DNA of 45,904 bases from Microcystis elabens FACHB-917 (GCF_014698445.1 NZ_JACJSZ010000025.1:1-45904), one strand, 5' to 3'. Numbered from the stretch's first letter, positions 6,611 through 14,589 are shown. The notes: generated from the letters alone by a model not told the origin. A program made the numbers and translations.

Positions 6611-8172
6611 CGGCTCGCCCCCGGCGCCTGGGCCAGCACCCAGGGCTCCAGTTCCGGGGCCTGCAGCCGCACGGGCCATCCGGCCGGGAGCTCCCGGCGC
6701 CGGATCCACACCCGCTCCCCGGGGGGCACCTGCGCCGCCGGGCCGATGCGGGGGGTGAGGCTGGGGCTGGCCAGGGCCACCAGGATCAGCCCGGCATGCT
6801 CCTCGCCGCTGAGGGGGGCGCCGGCAACGGCCGCGATCGGCCCGGCCGCCAGGGCGGCCCTGGCCTCAGGGCGCTCCAGGGCCAGCCGCTGCCGGGGGCT
6901 GCGATCGCTGAACAGGCCGGCCTGCACCAGCAGGGCCAGGGCCAGCCAGGGACCCGCCAGCAAGGCCACCAGCCGGGGGTGGACGGGGCGGCACCAGGGC
7001 ACCAGGGCCCAGGCCACGCCCAGGAACCCCGCCGCCACGGCGAAGAGCGGCGGAGCCGGGGCCAGGTTCGCCACCCCGGCGGCCAGCAGGCGGCCGGCCG
7101 GCGCCCCGGGCCAGAGCACCGCCACCGCCGCCATCACCAGGGCCAGTCCCAGGCCCCCGACGCCGAGGCTCGCCCCCCGGGCCCAGCGGCCGGCGCCGGT
7201 GCTCCATGAGCGCAGGCCGGCGGTGGCCGCAAGGGCGATGAAGGGGGTGAGCTGCAGGCCGTAGTAGGGGGTCTTGGTGCGGAAGGCGCTGAGCAGCAGC
7301 AGCATCAGCAACGGATAGAGGAGCAGGAGCAGGCGCCGGGGCCGCTCCAGGGGTCCGGCCAGCCAGCCCCACCAGCCCGCCAGGGCGAACAGGCTCCAGG
7401 GGAAGGTGTTGGCCGGCAGGTTCCACAGGTAGTAGAGCGGACCGGCGCTGTAGACGTCGCTCTCGGAGAGGTAAAGCAGTTTCTGCCACAGGCCCGCCAC
7501 CACCGGCAGGCCCAGCACCCGGAGGCTCAGTCCCAGCCACAGCGCCACCGGCAGCCAGCCCAGCAGGAGCCCGAGCCAGAAGGCGGGTCGTCGCAGCAGC
7601 GGGCGCCGTTCCAGCAGCAGGAAGGGAAGCAGTGCCGCGGCCGGCAACGCCACCATGAAGCCCTTGATCAGGAAGGCCGGCCCGATCCAGGCGCCAGCCA
7701 GGACCGTCCAGCCGCGCCGGGCTCCGTCGACCGCGCGCAGCAGGGCCAGTATCCCGAGCAGCTCCAGGGCCAGCAGCGGCATGTCCTGGCTGGCCAGGTG
7801 GGCGTAGTCGAGCCAGAGGGGGGTGAGGGCCAGCACGGCGGCGGCGAGCCAGTCGGCCCCTGCACCCCCGACCAGCCTGCGGGCGATGGCCGCCGTGAGC
7901 AGCAGGCAGGCCACGGCGGCGACCAGGGACGGCAGATGGGCCGACCAGGGCCCCAACCCCGGCAGCCGGTCGGCCGCGGCGATCAGCCAGGGGAGGCCGA
8001 TGCTGCGATCGAAGACCACCTGGTCCCACCAGGGAGGTCCCAGCCACTGGCCGCTCTGGGCGATCCAGCGGGCCTGCAGCGTGTAGTAGCCCTCGTCGTG
8101 GGCCAGGAAGCTGCGCGGTGCCGCCGTCAGCAACAGGGGCAGGAAGGGCAGCAACGCCCATGGGGCCTTCAT
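6607..8172 (-). CDS. ArnT-like GT39 glycosyltransferase
   Basis: 521 residues, polytopic, with the PMT/ArnT hallmark HDEGYY at 25-30 after the first helix and LASQDMPLLA, a typical second conserved loop. About a dozen hydrophobic segments follow, then a short C-terminal soluble domain (ERVWIRRRELPAGW). The family moves a sugar from polyprenyl phosphate onto lipid A, protein or polysaccharide on the periplasmic side. It is the first gene of the leftward cassette, 127 bases from the divergent porin gene, and its stop overlaps the next ATG (ATGA). ATG 8172 starts directly before the first helix. Donor and acceptor are not determinable from sequence; lipid A aminoarabinose transfer is unlikely because no arn genes are visible. 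Confidence 0.82.
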   Translation of the reverse strand: MKAPWALLPFLPLLLTAAPRSFLAHDEGYYTLQARWIAQSGQWLGPPWWDQVVFDRSIGLPWLIAAADRLPGLGPWSAHLPSLVAAVACLLLTAAIARRLVGGAGADWLAAAVLALTPLWLDYAHLASQDMPLLALELLGILALLRAVDGARRGWTVLAGAWIGPAFLIKGFMVALPAAALLPFLLLERRPLLRRPAFWLGLLLGWLPVALWLGLSLRVLGLPVVAGLWQKLLYLSESDVYSAGPLYYLWNLPANTFPWSLFALAGWWGWLAGPLERPRRLLLLLYPLLMLLLLSAFRTKTPYYGLQLTPFIALAATAGLRSWSTGAGRWARGASLGVGGLGLALVMAAVAVLWPGAPAGRLLAAGVANLAPAPPLFAVAAGFLGVAWALVPWCRPVHPRLVALLAGPWLALALLVQAGLFSDRSPRQRLALERPEARAALAAGPIAAVAGAPLSGEEHAGLILVALASPSLTPRIGPAAQVPPGERVWIRRRELPAGWPVRLQAPELEPWVLAQAPGASR

Positions 8173-8267
8173 GGGCGGCACTCTGGCAGCAGCCCCGGGT
8201 ACCGGACGTTGTGCTTTCTGGCACATGGCCACGGGCTGGCCCTGTCCCATTGGGTGATCCTGCTTCT

Positions 8268-8299
8268 GGCGCATAGCGCCGCTTCCGTGTGAGGAACCC
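8268..8299 (+). promoter_or_regulatory. Leader of porin 1: hairpin plus ribosome binding site
   Basis: GGCGC (8268-8272), a 3-base loop and GCGCC (8276-8280) form a hairpin, followed by GCTTCC and GTGTGAGGA just before the ATG at 8300. The same order, hairpin then GTGTRAGGA then ATG, occurs in front of porins 2 and 3. Confidence 0.5.
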
Positions 8300-9997
8300 A
8301 TGAAACTCTTCCAGCAACTGCTGGTCGCTCCCGCAGCTCTCGGCCTGCTCGCCCCCGTGGCGGTCCAGGCTGTTGAGCTCAACATCGACGGCGTCAACAA
8401 GTACGCCGCCGAAGAGCAAGTCACCAGCATCAATCAATTCTCCGACGTCAAACCCACCGACTGGGCCTTCCAGGCCCTCTCGAACCTGATCGAGCGCTAC
8501 GGCTGCGTCGCCGGCTACCCGAACGGCACCTACAAAGGCGGCCAGGCCATGACCCGCTACGAAGCTGCGGCTCTGCTGAACGCCTGTCTCGACCGGATCA
8601 CCGAAGTGACCGACGAGCTCAAGCGCCTGATGGCCGAGTTCGAGAAGGAACTCGCCGTGCTGCGCGGCCGGGTGGATGGCCTGGAGGCCAAGGTGGGTGA
8701 GCTCGAGGCCACCCAGTTCTCCACCACCACCAAGCTGACCGGTAAGGCCACGTTCGTGCTCGGTGCCAACAGCTACGGCGGTAATGCCGTGGTGTCTCCC
8801 CTGGCAGCGGCAGTCCTCGGACCCGTCCGCGGCACCACCTTCGCGAATCAAGCGAGTTCCCTCCAGGGCGGAACCGTATTCAACTACGATATTCAGCTCA
8901 ATTTCGATACAAGCTTCACTGGTAAGGATTTGCTGCGCACTCGTCTGCGTGCAGGCAACTTCGCTGACTCCCCCTTTGGAGGAAAACAGCTTGTTGGTCT
9001 TAATGCCATGGAGGTGGCATTTGAGGAGTTCGCAGGCCAAGATGTGGTCGGCATCAATCGCCTCTTCTATCAGTTCCCTCTGGGCTCCAGCTTCACCGCC
9101 ACCATCGGTGGCCGGGTCCGCCAGGACGACATGCTGGCCGTGTGGCCCAGCGCCTACCCGGCTGACACTGTTCTCGATATCTTCACCTACGCCGGTGCTC
9201 CCGGTACCTACAGCCTCAACCTGGGATCTGGTGGTGGTCTGTGGTGGAAAAGCGGTGGCTTCAGTGTGAGTGCCAACTATGTTTCCTTTAACGGAGACAA
9301 TGGTAATCCGATTGAGGGCACAACCGATTGCGGAGGTATCGGTACAGCCTGCTCCACCCAGACAGGTACAGCCCAGATCGCCTACACCGGTTCCAACTTC
9401 GGCATTGCGGCGGCCTATACCTACTCCTCTGGTGGCGCAGGTCTTTATGCGGGCAATGGAACACCGCTAGCCGTAGACCTCCAGAACTTCGCCGCGGCCA
9501 CCAATTCGGTGGGAATCAGCGCCTATTGGCAGCCCACCAACTCGGGTTGGATTCCTTCCATCAGCACCGGCTGGGGCATCAACACCAGCAACTACAACGG
9601 CTCCACCCTCACCGCGTACTCGCCTTTCGTTTCCACTACCGGTATTACTCAGGCCACCAGCCAGTCCTGGTACGTTGGTCTGCAGTGGGATGACGTGTTC
9701 ATCAAGGGGAATTCCTTCGGCATGGCCGTGGGTCAGCCCACCTTCCTGACCGCTGTCAACAGGGGAAGCCTCAACCAAGCCACCTTTGGTGCTCCCAATG
9801 CCAATGGCATTGTTGATGGAAACTACGCCTGGGAGTGGTGGTACAAGTTCCAGGTCACCGACAACATCAGTGTGACCCCGGCTCTCTTCTACCTGAGCGC
9901 TCCTTTGGGTCAGATCGGCAAGAATGTCGACACTGGCGCTACCGGTTCCGATTTCAACAACTTCGGCGGCCTGATCAAGACCACCTTCAAGTTCTGA
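8300..9997 (+). CDS. SLH-domain OprB/SomA-type outer-membrane porin 1
   Basis: 565 residues. A signal peptide (MKLFQQLLVAPAALGLLAPV..AVQA, cleavage near 24) is followed by an SLH domain (~40-100, FSDVKPTDWAFQALSNLIERYG), a short coiled coil (~103-145, ELKRLMAEFEKELAVLRGRV) and a beta-barrel rich in aromatic residues. It ends in Phe (TTFKF), the outer-membrane assembly signal. Cyanobacterial members tether the outer membrane to pyruvylated peptidoglycan-linked polysaccharide through the SLH domain and let small solutes or ions pass. Three such genes lie in tandem. The part encoding the barrel (from about 8770) has visibly more A/T-ending codons than porins 2 and 3, while the first ~330 bases of the mature region are nearly the same in all three. 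Divergent from the glycosyltransferase cassette. Confidence 0.9.
   Translation: MKLFQQLLVAPAALGLLAPVAVQAVELNIDGVNKYAAEEQVTSINQFSDVKPTDWAFQALSNLIERYGCVAGYPNGTYKGGQAMTRYEAAALLNACLDRITEVTDELKRLMAEFEKELAVLRGRVDGLEAKVGELEATQFSTTTKLTGKATFVLGANSYGGNAVVSPLAAAVLGPVRGTTFANQASSLQGGTVFNYDIQLNFDTSFTGKDLLRTRLRAGNFADSPFGGKQLVGLNAMEVAFEEFAGQDVVGINRLFYQFPLGSSFTATIGGRVRQDDMLAVWPSAYPADTVLDIFTYAGAPGTYSLNLGSGGGLWWKSGGFSVSANYVSFNGDNGNPIEGTTDCGGIGTACSTQTGTAQIAYTGSNFGIAAAYTYSSGGAGLYAGNGTPLAVDLQNFAAATNSVGISAYWQPTNSGWIPSISTGWGINTSNYNGSTLTAYSPFVSTTGITQATSQSWYVGLQWDDVFIKGNSFGMAVGQPTFLTAVNRGSLNQATFGAPNANGIVDGNYAWEWWYKFQVTDNISVTPALFYLSAPLGQIGKNVDTGATGSDFNNFGGLIKTTFKF
8414..8736 (+). repeat. SLH/coiled-coil repeat unit, copy 1
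   Basis: A 323-base segment encoding the SLH domain and coiled coil, matched with very few substitutions at 10371-10690 and 12276-12598. Most differences are synonymous. It is a duplicated gene segment kept similar, not a mobile element. Confidence 0.85.
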
Positions 9998-10038
9998 TCC
10001 TTCCGGATCCATCACTCTCACAATCCGTCCTCTCATTG

Positions 10039-10067
10039 GCCCGGCTGCTTGTCAGTCGGGCTTTTTT
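10039..10067 (+). terminator. Intrinsic terminator after porin 1
   Basis: GCCCGGCTG (10039-10047) pairs with CAGTCGGGC (10053-10061) through nine pairs including one G-U, followed by six T. It lies about 40 bases after the porin 1 stop and shows that the porins are at least partly separate transcripts. Confidence 0.85.
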
Positions 10068-10170
10068 CTTCTCCGATCTCCGGCGGGTCACCTCAGGATG
10101 TTCCAATGGTCACCCCGGCCCCCGTGCCCATTCCCAGCTCCCGTCCCTGCCACGCCGATGCCTTCTGGTC

Positions 10171-10208
10171 TCCCCTGTTGGGGATTCCTCCTTTTGGTGT
10201 AAGGACTA
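10171..10208 (+). promoter_or_regulatory. Conserved 38-nt leader of porin 2
   Basis: TCCCC, four variable bases and GGGG form a hairpin (10172-10183). An A-Y-TCCTC-Y run, TTTTGGTGT and RAGGAC-Y-A then lead to the ATG. It aligns without gaps with 12124-12161 in front of porin 3. The AAGGA provides the ribosome binding site. Confidence 0.55.
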
Positions 10209-11966
10209 ATGAAAACCTTTCAGCACGCTTTGCTGGCGCCGTTGGCCCTTGGGTTGCTGTCGCCCCTGGCCGCCTCGGCCGGTGAGATCTCCCCGTCCCG
10301 GAGGGCGGAGATCTCCACCTACATGGAGCGGCAGAACTTCGACAGCTTCAAGGCCTGGCAAGCCCAGAACCAGGTCACCAGCATCAATCAGTTCTCCGAC
10401 GTCAAGCCCACCGACTGGGCCTTCCAGGCGCTCACGGGCCTGATCGAGCGTTACGGCTGCGTCGCCGGCTACCCGAACGGCACCTACAAAGGCGGCCAGG
10501 CCATGACCCGCTACGAAGCGTCGGCCCTGCTGAATGCCTGCCTCGACCGGATCACCGAGGTGACCGACGAGCTGAAGCGCCTGATGGACGAGTTCGAGAA
10601 GGAACTCGCCGTGCTGCGTGGCCGGGTCGATGGCCTGGAGGCCAAGGTGGGTGAGCTCGAGGCCACCCAGTTCTCCACCACCACCAGGCTCCAGGGTGAA
10701 GCCACCTTCGTGATCGGTGCCAACAGCTTCGGTGGCAACCAGGGCCTGCCGAATCCGGCTCCGGGTGTGCCCGCCGCCGCCGCCAATGCCTTCCCCGCCA
10801 ACAACCGGCGTAACTGGGGGGCCACGGTGTTCAACTACGAAGTCCGTTTCAACTTCCTCTCCAGCTTCACCGGCAAGGACCTGCTGTACACCCGTCTGCG
10901 CAGCGGCAATGCCAACAACAGCCCCTTCAGCGGCCAGCCCTACAACCTGATGGCGCTGGACAAGCTCACGGCGCCCATGGCCGGAGCCGACACCGTCTTC
11001 ATCGACCGTCTCTACTACCGCTTCCCGATCGGCCGCGACTTCACCGCCCTGATTGGCGCGAAGGCACGCGCCACCGAATTCCTGGCGATATCCCCCTGGT
11101 TATACAAGTCGGAGATCCTCAATGTCTTCACCCTGCACGGCGCTCCCGGCGCTTACAACACGGCCACAGGCTCCACCTTCGGCCTGATGTGGAAGCAGAA
11201 GGTAACGAAGGGCAGGCCCTTCTTCGCCGTCTCAACAGCCTATGTGGCGCCCGTTGCCGACAATGGCAACCCCAACCAGGGGGGGTTGCTGACCGAGCGC
11301 AGCCGCGGTACTTGGACCACCCAGGCCGGTGTCGCCGGCAGGAACTGGCGTTTCGCCTTCGCCTGGAGCTACGTCCAGTGCGGTCAGAACTTTCGCCATG
11401 GCACCTCCTTCGCCCAGCCGGCGGTGGACTGCACCAACATCACCAGCAACGTCCTGGATTCGGAGAACTACGGCGACAGCGCCTCCTTCTCCAGCAATTT
11501 CGCCGCCACCCTGGCCTGGCAGCCCAGGAAGAGCGGCTGGATCCCCTCCATCAGCCTGGGGTGGGGCTACAACGCCCTCACCCAGCCCCAGCAGAAACCT
11601 GTCACCGCCCGGATCAACGGCCTCAACGTGCCGGTGCGCGACACGGTCCCCACCTTCAACCAGTCGACGAACCGCGCCGCCAGCCAGTCCTGGAGCGTGG
11701 GTCTGCAGTGGTCCGATGTGTTCGCGAAGGGCAATGCCCTCGGCATGGCCGTGGGGCAGCCGGTGTTCGTCACCACGCTGCGCAACGGTGAGACGCCCCA
11801 AGATGGCAACTACGCCTGGGAGTGGTGGTACCGGTTCCAGGTCACCGACAACATCAGTGTGACTCCGGCGCTGTTCTACCTGAGCAAGCCCAACGGTCAG
11901 TTCACCACCATCGGCCAGTCGAGCAATGTCTTCGGCGGCCTGGTCCAGACCCAGTTCAGGTTCTGA
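10209..11966 (+). CDS. SLH-domain OprB/SomA-type outer-membrane porin 2
   Basis: 585 residues. The signal peptide (MKTFQHALLAPLALGLLSPL, cut after ASA) differs from those of porins 1 and 3 and is followed by a distinct 35-residue linker (EISPSRRAEISTYMERQNFDSFKAW, shown only by its ends EISPSR and DSFKAW). The shared SLH domain and coiled coil then follow, and a beta-barrel ends in TQFRF with terminal Phe. The barrel is close to that of porin 3 (NPAPGVPAAA, GKDLLYTRLRSGN, APGAYNTATGSTFGLMW) but carries extra loop sequence around NITSNVLDSENYGDSASF and LTQPQQKPVTARINGLNV. Three cysteines in the barrel region (near CGQNF and DCTN) are shared in part with porin 3. Family role: general or ion porin anchored to the cell wall. 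Own leader and own downstream hairpin. Confidence 0.9.
   Translation: MKTFQHALLAPLALGLLSPLAASAGEISPSRRAEISTYMERQNFDSFKAWQAQNQVTSINQFSDVKPTDWAFQALTGLIERYGCVAGYPNGTYKGGQAMTRYEASALLNACLDRITEVTDELKRLMDEFEKELAVLRGRVDGLEAKVGELEATQFSTTTRLQGEATFVIGANSFGGNQGLPNPAPGVPAAAANAFPANNRRNWGATVFNYEVRFNFLSSFTGKDLLYTRLRSGNANNSPFSGQPYNLMALDKLTAPMAGADTVFIDRLYYRFPIGRDFTALIGAKARATEFLAISPWLYKSEILNVFTLHGAPGAYNTATGSTFGLMWKQKVTKGRPFFAVSTAYVAPVADNGNPNQGGLLTERSRGTWTTQAGVAGRNWRFAFAWSYVQCGQNFRHGTSFAQPAVDCTNITSNVLDSENYGDSASFSSNFAATLAWQPRKSGWIPSISLGWGYNALTQPQQKPVTARINGLNVPVRDTVPTFNQSTNRAASQSWSVGLQWSDVFAKGNALGMAVGQPVFVTTLRNGETPQDGNYAWEWWYRFQVTDNISVTPALFYLSKPNGQFTTIGQSSNVFGGLVQTQFRF
10371..10690 (+). repeat. SLH/coiled-coil repeat unit, copy 2
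   Basis: Gap-free counterpart (320 bases) of 8417-8736 and 12279-12598, encoding the SLH domain and coiled coil of porin 2. Differences are mostly in third codon positions. Confidence 0.85.
11655..11966 (+). repeat. 3' porin repeat, copy A
   Basis: A 312-base segment encoding the last ~103 residues of porin 2, equal in length to 13485-13796 of porin 3 and nearly identical. An 80-base stretch (11709-11788 versus 13539-13618) is perfectly identical, including third positions, which points to recent gene conversion or duplication. Confidence 0.85.
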
Positions 11967-12001
11967 TCCACCGTTTCATTCTTCCTCACCCCCCTTCCGC
12001 C

Positions 12002-12020
12002 GCCCCCCTTTGAGGGGGGC
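12002..12020 (+). terminator. Weak terminator hairpin after porin 2
   Basis: GCCCCCC (12002-12008), a 5-base loop and GGGGGGC (12014-12020). The tail is ATTTGCT, not a real T run, so termination may be partial and allow read-through towards porin 3. Confidence 0.5.
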
Positions 12021-12110
12021 ATTTGCTCCGACCTGCTGGCCATTCTTTTCATGTCGGCTGGAACACCTCTTGGTGTGATCGGGTCGTTCAGGCGAAGAGA
12101 TGGATTCCTG

Positions 12111-12116
12111 TATATT
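12111..12116 (+). promoter_or_regulatory. Putative -10 element for porin 3
   Basis: TATATT, directly preceded by TG, is the most AT-rich hexamer of the intergenic region and lies 46 bases before the ATG. A start near 12123 would place the conserved 38-nt leader exactly at the 5' end of the mRNA. No good -35 box is visible. Confidence 0.4.
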
Positions 12117-12123
12117 GTCGTTC

Positions 12124-12161
12124 TCCCCGTCAGGGGACTCCTCTTTTTGGTGTGAGGACCA
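12124..12161 (+). promoter_or_regulatory. Conserved 38-nt leader of porin 3
   Basis: Same design and length as the porin 2 leader: TCCCC-GTCA-GGGG hairpin (12125-12136), then TCCTC, TTTTGGTGT and GAGGACCA before the ATG. Differences from porin 2 lie mainly in the loop and at scattered pyrimidine or purine swaps. Confidence 0.55.
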
Positions 12162-13796
12162 ATGAAACTCTTCCAGCAACTGCTGGTTGCTCCTGCCGCT
12201 CTTGGTATGCTTTCGCCAATCGTGGCGCAGGCTGCTGAGCTCAACATGGATGGCGTCAACAAGTACGCCGCCAAGGAGCAAGTCACCAGCATCAACCAGT
12301 TCTCCGACGTCAAGCCCACCGACTGGGCCTTTCAGGCGCTCTCGAACCTGATCGAGCGCTACGGCTGCGTCGCCGGCTACCCGGACGGCACCTACAGGGG
12401 CGCCAAGGCCATGACCCGCTATGAAGCGGCGGCCCTGCTGAACGCCTGCCTCGACCGGATCACCGAAGTGACCGACGAGCTCAAGCGCCTGATGGCCGAG
12501 TTCGAGAAGGAGCTCGCCGTGCTGCGCGGCCGGGTGGATGGCCTGGAGGCCAAGGTTGGTGAGCTGGAGGCCACCCAGTTCTCCACCACCACCAAGCTCC
12601 AGGGCGATGCGGTCTTCGTGATCGGCGCCAACAGCTTCGGGGGCAACCAGACGCTGCCGAATCCGGCTCCTGGCGTTCCTGCCGCCGCTCGAAACGCCTT
12701 CCCGAACAACAACAGCCGGAACTGGGGCGCCACGGTCTTCAACTACGATGTCCGTCTCAACTTCCTCACCAGCTTCACCGGTAAGGATCTGCTCTATACC
12801 CGCCTGCGCAGCGGCAACTTCGCCGACAGCCCCTTCAGTGGCAGGCCCTACAACCTGATGGCGCTGGATCGCGCCTTCTCCCCCACCGGTGGCTCCGACG
12901 TCGTCAACATCGACCGTCTCTACTATCGCTTCCCGATCGGTAGCGCCTTCACCGCCCTGATCGGGGCCCGGGCCCGTAACACCGAGTTCCTGGCGATCAC
13001 GCCCTGGTTCTACAACGGCAGCATCCTCGATGTGTTCACGCTGCACGGTGCTCCCGGCACCTACAACAAGGCCACAGGTTCCACCTTCGGCCTGATGTGG
13101 AAGCAGAACGTCAAGAAGGGCAAGCCCTTCTTTGCGGTTTCGACGGCCTATGTCGCTCCTAATGGCGACAATGGCGACCCGAGCGAGGGCGGCCTGCTGA
13201 ACGGCAACAGTCGCGGCACCTGGACCACCCAGGCCGGCGTATCCGGCAAGCAGTGGCGTTTCGCCTTCGCCTGGAGCTATGTCCAGTGCGGCCAGAACTT
13301 CCGCCGGGGCACCTCCTTCGCCCAGCCGGCCGTCACCTGTCTTGACGACAACCAGTCCACCTACTCCAACAACTTTGCCACTACCCTGGCGTGGCAGCCG
13401 AAGTCAAGCGGCTGGCTTCCCTCGATCAACCTCGGCTGGGGGTACAACGCCCTGACCCAGGCGGCCACAACGGCGGTCCCGACGTTCAACCAGTCGACGA
13501 ACCGCGCTGCCAGCCAGTCCTGGAGCGTTGGCCTCCAATGGTCCGATGTGTTCGCGAAGGGCAATGCCCTCGGCATGGCCGTGGGGCAGCCGGTGTTCGT
13601 CACCACGCTGCGCAACGGCGAGACTGCGCAGGATGGCAACTTCGCCTGGGAATGGTGGTACCGGTTCCAGGTCACCGACAACATCAGCGTGACCCCGGCC
13701 CTGTTCTACCTGAGCAAGCCCAACGGTCAGTTCACCACTATCGGCCAGTCGAGCAATGTCTTCGGAGGCCTCGTCCAGACCCAGTTCAAGTTCTGA
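12162..13796 (+). CDS. SLH-domain OprB/SomA-type outer-membrane porin 3
   Basis: 544 residues. The signal peptide is almost the same as in porin 1 (MKLFQQLLVAPAALGMLSPI, cut after AQA), while the barrel is close to porin 2, so this copy looks mosaic. SLH domain at ~40-100 (YPDGTYRGAKAMTRYEAAAL), coiled coil to ~145, then a barrel ending TQFKF. Like porin 2 it contains SYVQCGQNFRRG and a later TCLDD cysteine, which could form a disulfide in an extracellular loop. The gene ends at a strong terminator. Function by family: cell-wall-anchored outer-membrane channel; the precise solute is not inferable. Confidence 0.9.
   Translation: MKLFQQLLVAPAALGMLSPIVAQAAELNMDGVNKYAAKEQVTSINQFSDVKPTDWAFQALSNLIERYGCVAGYPDGTYRGAKAMTRYEAAALLNACLDRITEVTDELKRLMAEFEKELAVLRGRVDGLEAKVGELEATQFSTTTKLQGDAVFVIGANSFGGNQTLPNPAPGVPAAARNAFPNNNSRNWGATVFNYDVRLNFLTSFTGKDLLYTRLRSGNFADSPFSGRPYNLMALDRAFSPTGGSDVVNIDRLYYRFPIGSAFTALIGARARNTEFLAITPWFYNGSILDVFTLHGAPGTYNKATGSTFGLMWKQNVKKGKPFFAVSTAYVAPNGDNGDPSEGGLLNGNSRGTWTTQAGVSGKQWRFAFAWSYVQCGQNFRRGTSFAQPAVTCLDDNQSTYSNNFATTLAWQPKSSGWLPSINLGWGYNALTQAATTAVPTFNQSTNRAASQSWSVGLQWSDVFAKGNALGMAVGQPVFVTTLRNGETAQDGNFAWEWWYRFQVTDNISVTPALFYLSKPNGQFTTIGQSSNVFGGLVQTQFKF
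12276..12598 (+). repeat. SLH/coiled-coil repeat unit, copy 3
   Basis: Third copy of the 323-base SLH/coiled-coil segment, closest to copy 1 (both begin GAGCAAGTCACC and share the ALSNLIERYG coding sequence). Confidence 0.85.
13485..13796 (+). repeat. 3' porin repeat, copy B
   Basis: Counterpart of 11655-11966, encoding the end of porin 3, with a perfect 80-base match at 13539-13618. Confidence 0.85.
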
Positions 13797-13827
13797 TCCT
13801 CTGGTTCAACCTTCCTCACAACCCCCG

Positions 13828-13855
13828 GCCCCCCTTTCAAGGGGGGCTTTTTTTT
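13828..13855 (+). terminator. Intrinsic terminator after porin 3
   Basis: GCCCCCC (13828-13834) pairs with GGGGGGC (13841-13847), extendable by one T-A pair, followed by eight T. It is the strongest terminator of the porin block and separates it from the J-domain gene. Confidence 0.9.
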
Positions 13856-13911
13856 GGACGCCGGTGGCCTGGCCCATCGGCGATGCTGGTTCCAGACGGC
13901 GCTTCCAGCGC

Positions 13912-14589
13912 ATGGCCAGGACCCCAGCCGACCACTACGCCACCCTCGGGGTCCCCCCCGGGGCCACCACCGCCGAGATCAAGGCCGCCTACCGCGCCCT
14001 CGTCAAGCGGCATCACCCGGATGCCGGCGGTGATCAGCGCACGATCCTGGCCCTCAATGCCGCCTGGGAAGTGCTCAGGGACGGAGACCGTCGCCGCCAT
14101 TACGACCACGGCGCCGGGCTGGGGGTGGCGCTTCCGCCGCGCCCCGGTGGACATGGTTCAGGCCTGGGCCGGGGCGCCGGGGCCGCCATTGACGAGGAGC
14201 TGCTGGGCTGGCTCCAGCAGGTGTACGTGCCGATCGACCGGCTGATCGGTCAGGTGATCAATCCCTTCCCCGCCCAGCTGCGCTCCCTGGCCGCCGACCC
14301 CTACGACAACGATCTGATGGAGGCGTTCTGCGCCTTCCTCGAGCAGAGCCGCTCCCGGATGGAGAAAGTGGAGGCCCTCTACCGCTCCCGGGCCTGCCCT
14401 ACGGCGGCGAAGGGGTTCGGCCTCAGCCTGTACCACTGCCTCAGCCAGGTGCAGGACGCCCTGGCGGAGCTGGAGCGTTACACCATGGGCTACGTGGACA
14501 GTTACCTCCATGACGGCAAGGAGATGCTGCGGGAGGCGAGGCTGCGCCGCAGCCGCCTGAAGGAGGAACGGCGCCGGGTGGAGCTTTAA
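13912..14589 (+). CDS. J-domain (DnaJ-like) protein
   Basis: 225 residues. An N-terminal J domain (residues ~8-66) with HPD at 35-37 and the helix II/III pattern AEIKAAYRALVKRHH..LNAAWEVLRDGDRRRHYD is followed by a Gly-rich linker and a ~120-residue helical domain of unknown function (EELLGWLQQVYVPIDRLIGQV ... RLRRSRLKEERRRVEL). J domains stimulate Hsp70 (DnaK) ATPase activity. There is no Gly/Phe region, zinc finger or C-terminal substrate domain of true DnaJ, so it is a specialised co-chaperone. ATG 13912 begins just before the J domain; the longer in-frame extension runs back through the porin terminator and is rejected. Confidence 0.85.
   Translation: MARTPADHYATLGVPPGATTAEIKAAYRALVKRHHPDAGGDQRTILALNAAWEVLRDGDRRRHYDHGAGLGVALPPRPGGHGSGLGRGAGAAIDEELLGWLQQVYVPIDRLIGQVINPFPAQLRSLAADPYDNDLMEAFCAFLEQSRSRMEKVEALYRSRACPTAAKGFGLSLYHCLSQVQDALAELERYTMGYVDSYLHDGKEMLREARLRRSRLKEERRRVEL

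Noticed and set aside
5342-7264. Long ORF (640 codons) on the plus strand through the glycosyltransferase genes
   Set aside because: Composition is Gly/Gln/Pro/Arg-rich with no recognisable domain, and the opposite strand carries two clear GT39 proteins; a high-GC shadow frame.
12063-12076. ACACC-TCTT-GGTGT hairpin before porin 3 as terminator or operator
   Set aside because: Only five pairs, no T run and no second copy; too weak to call.
8414-12598. Repeated blocks as a CRISPR-like or transposon array
   Set aside because: Repeats are long (~320 bases), in frame inside porin genes, with no short spacers, inverted ends or transposase.
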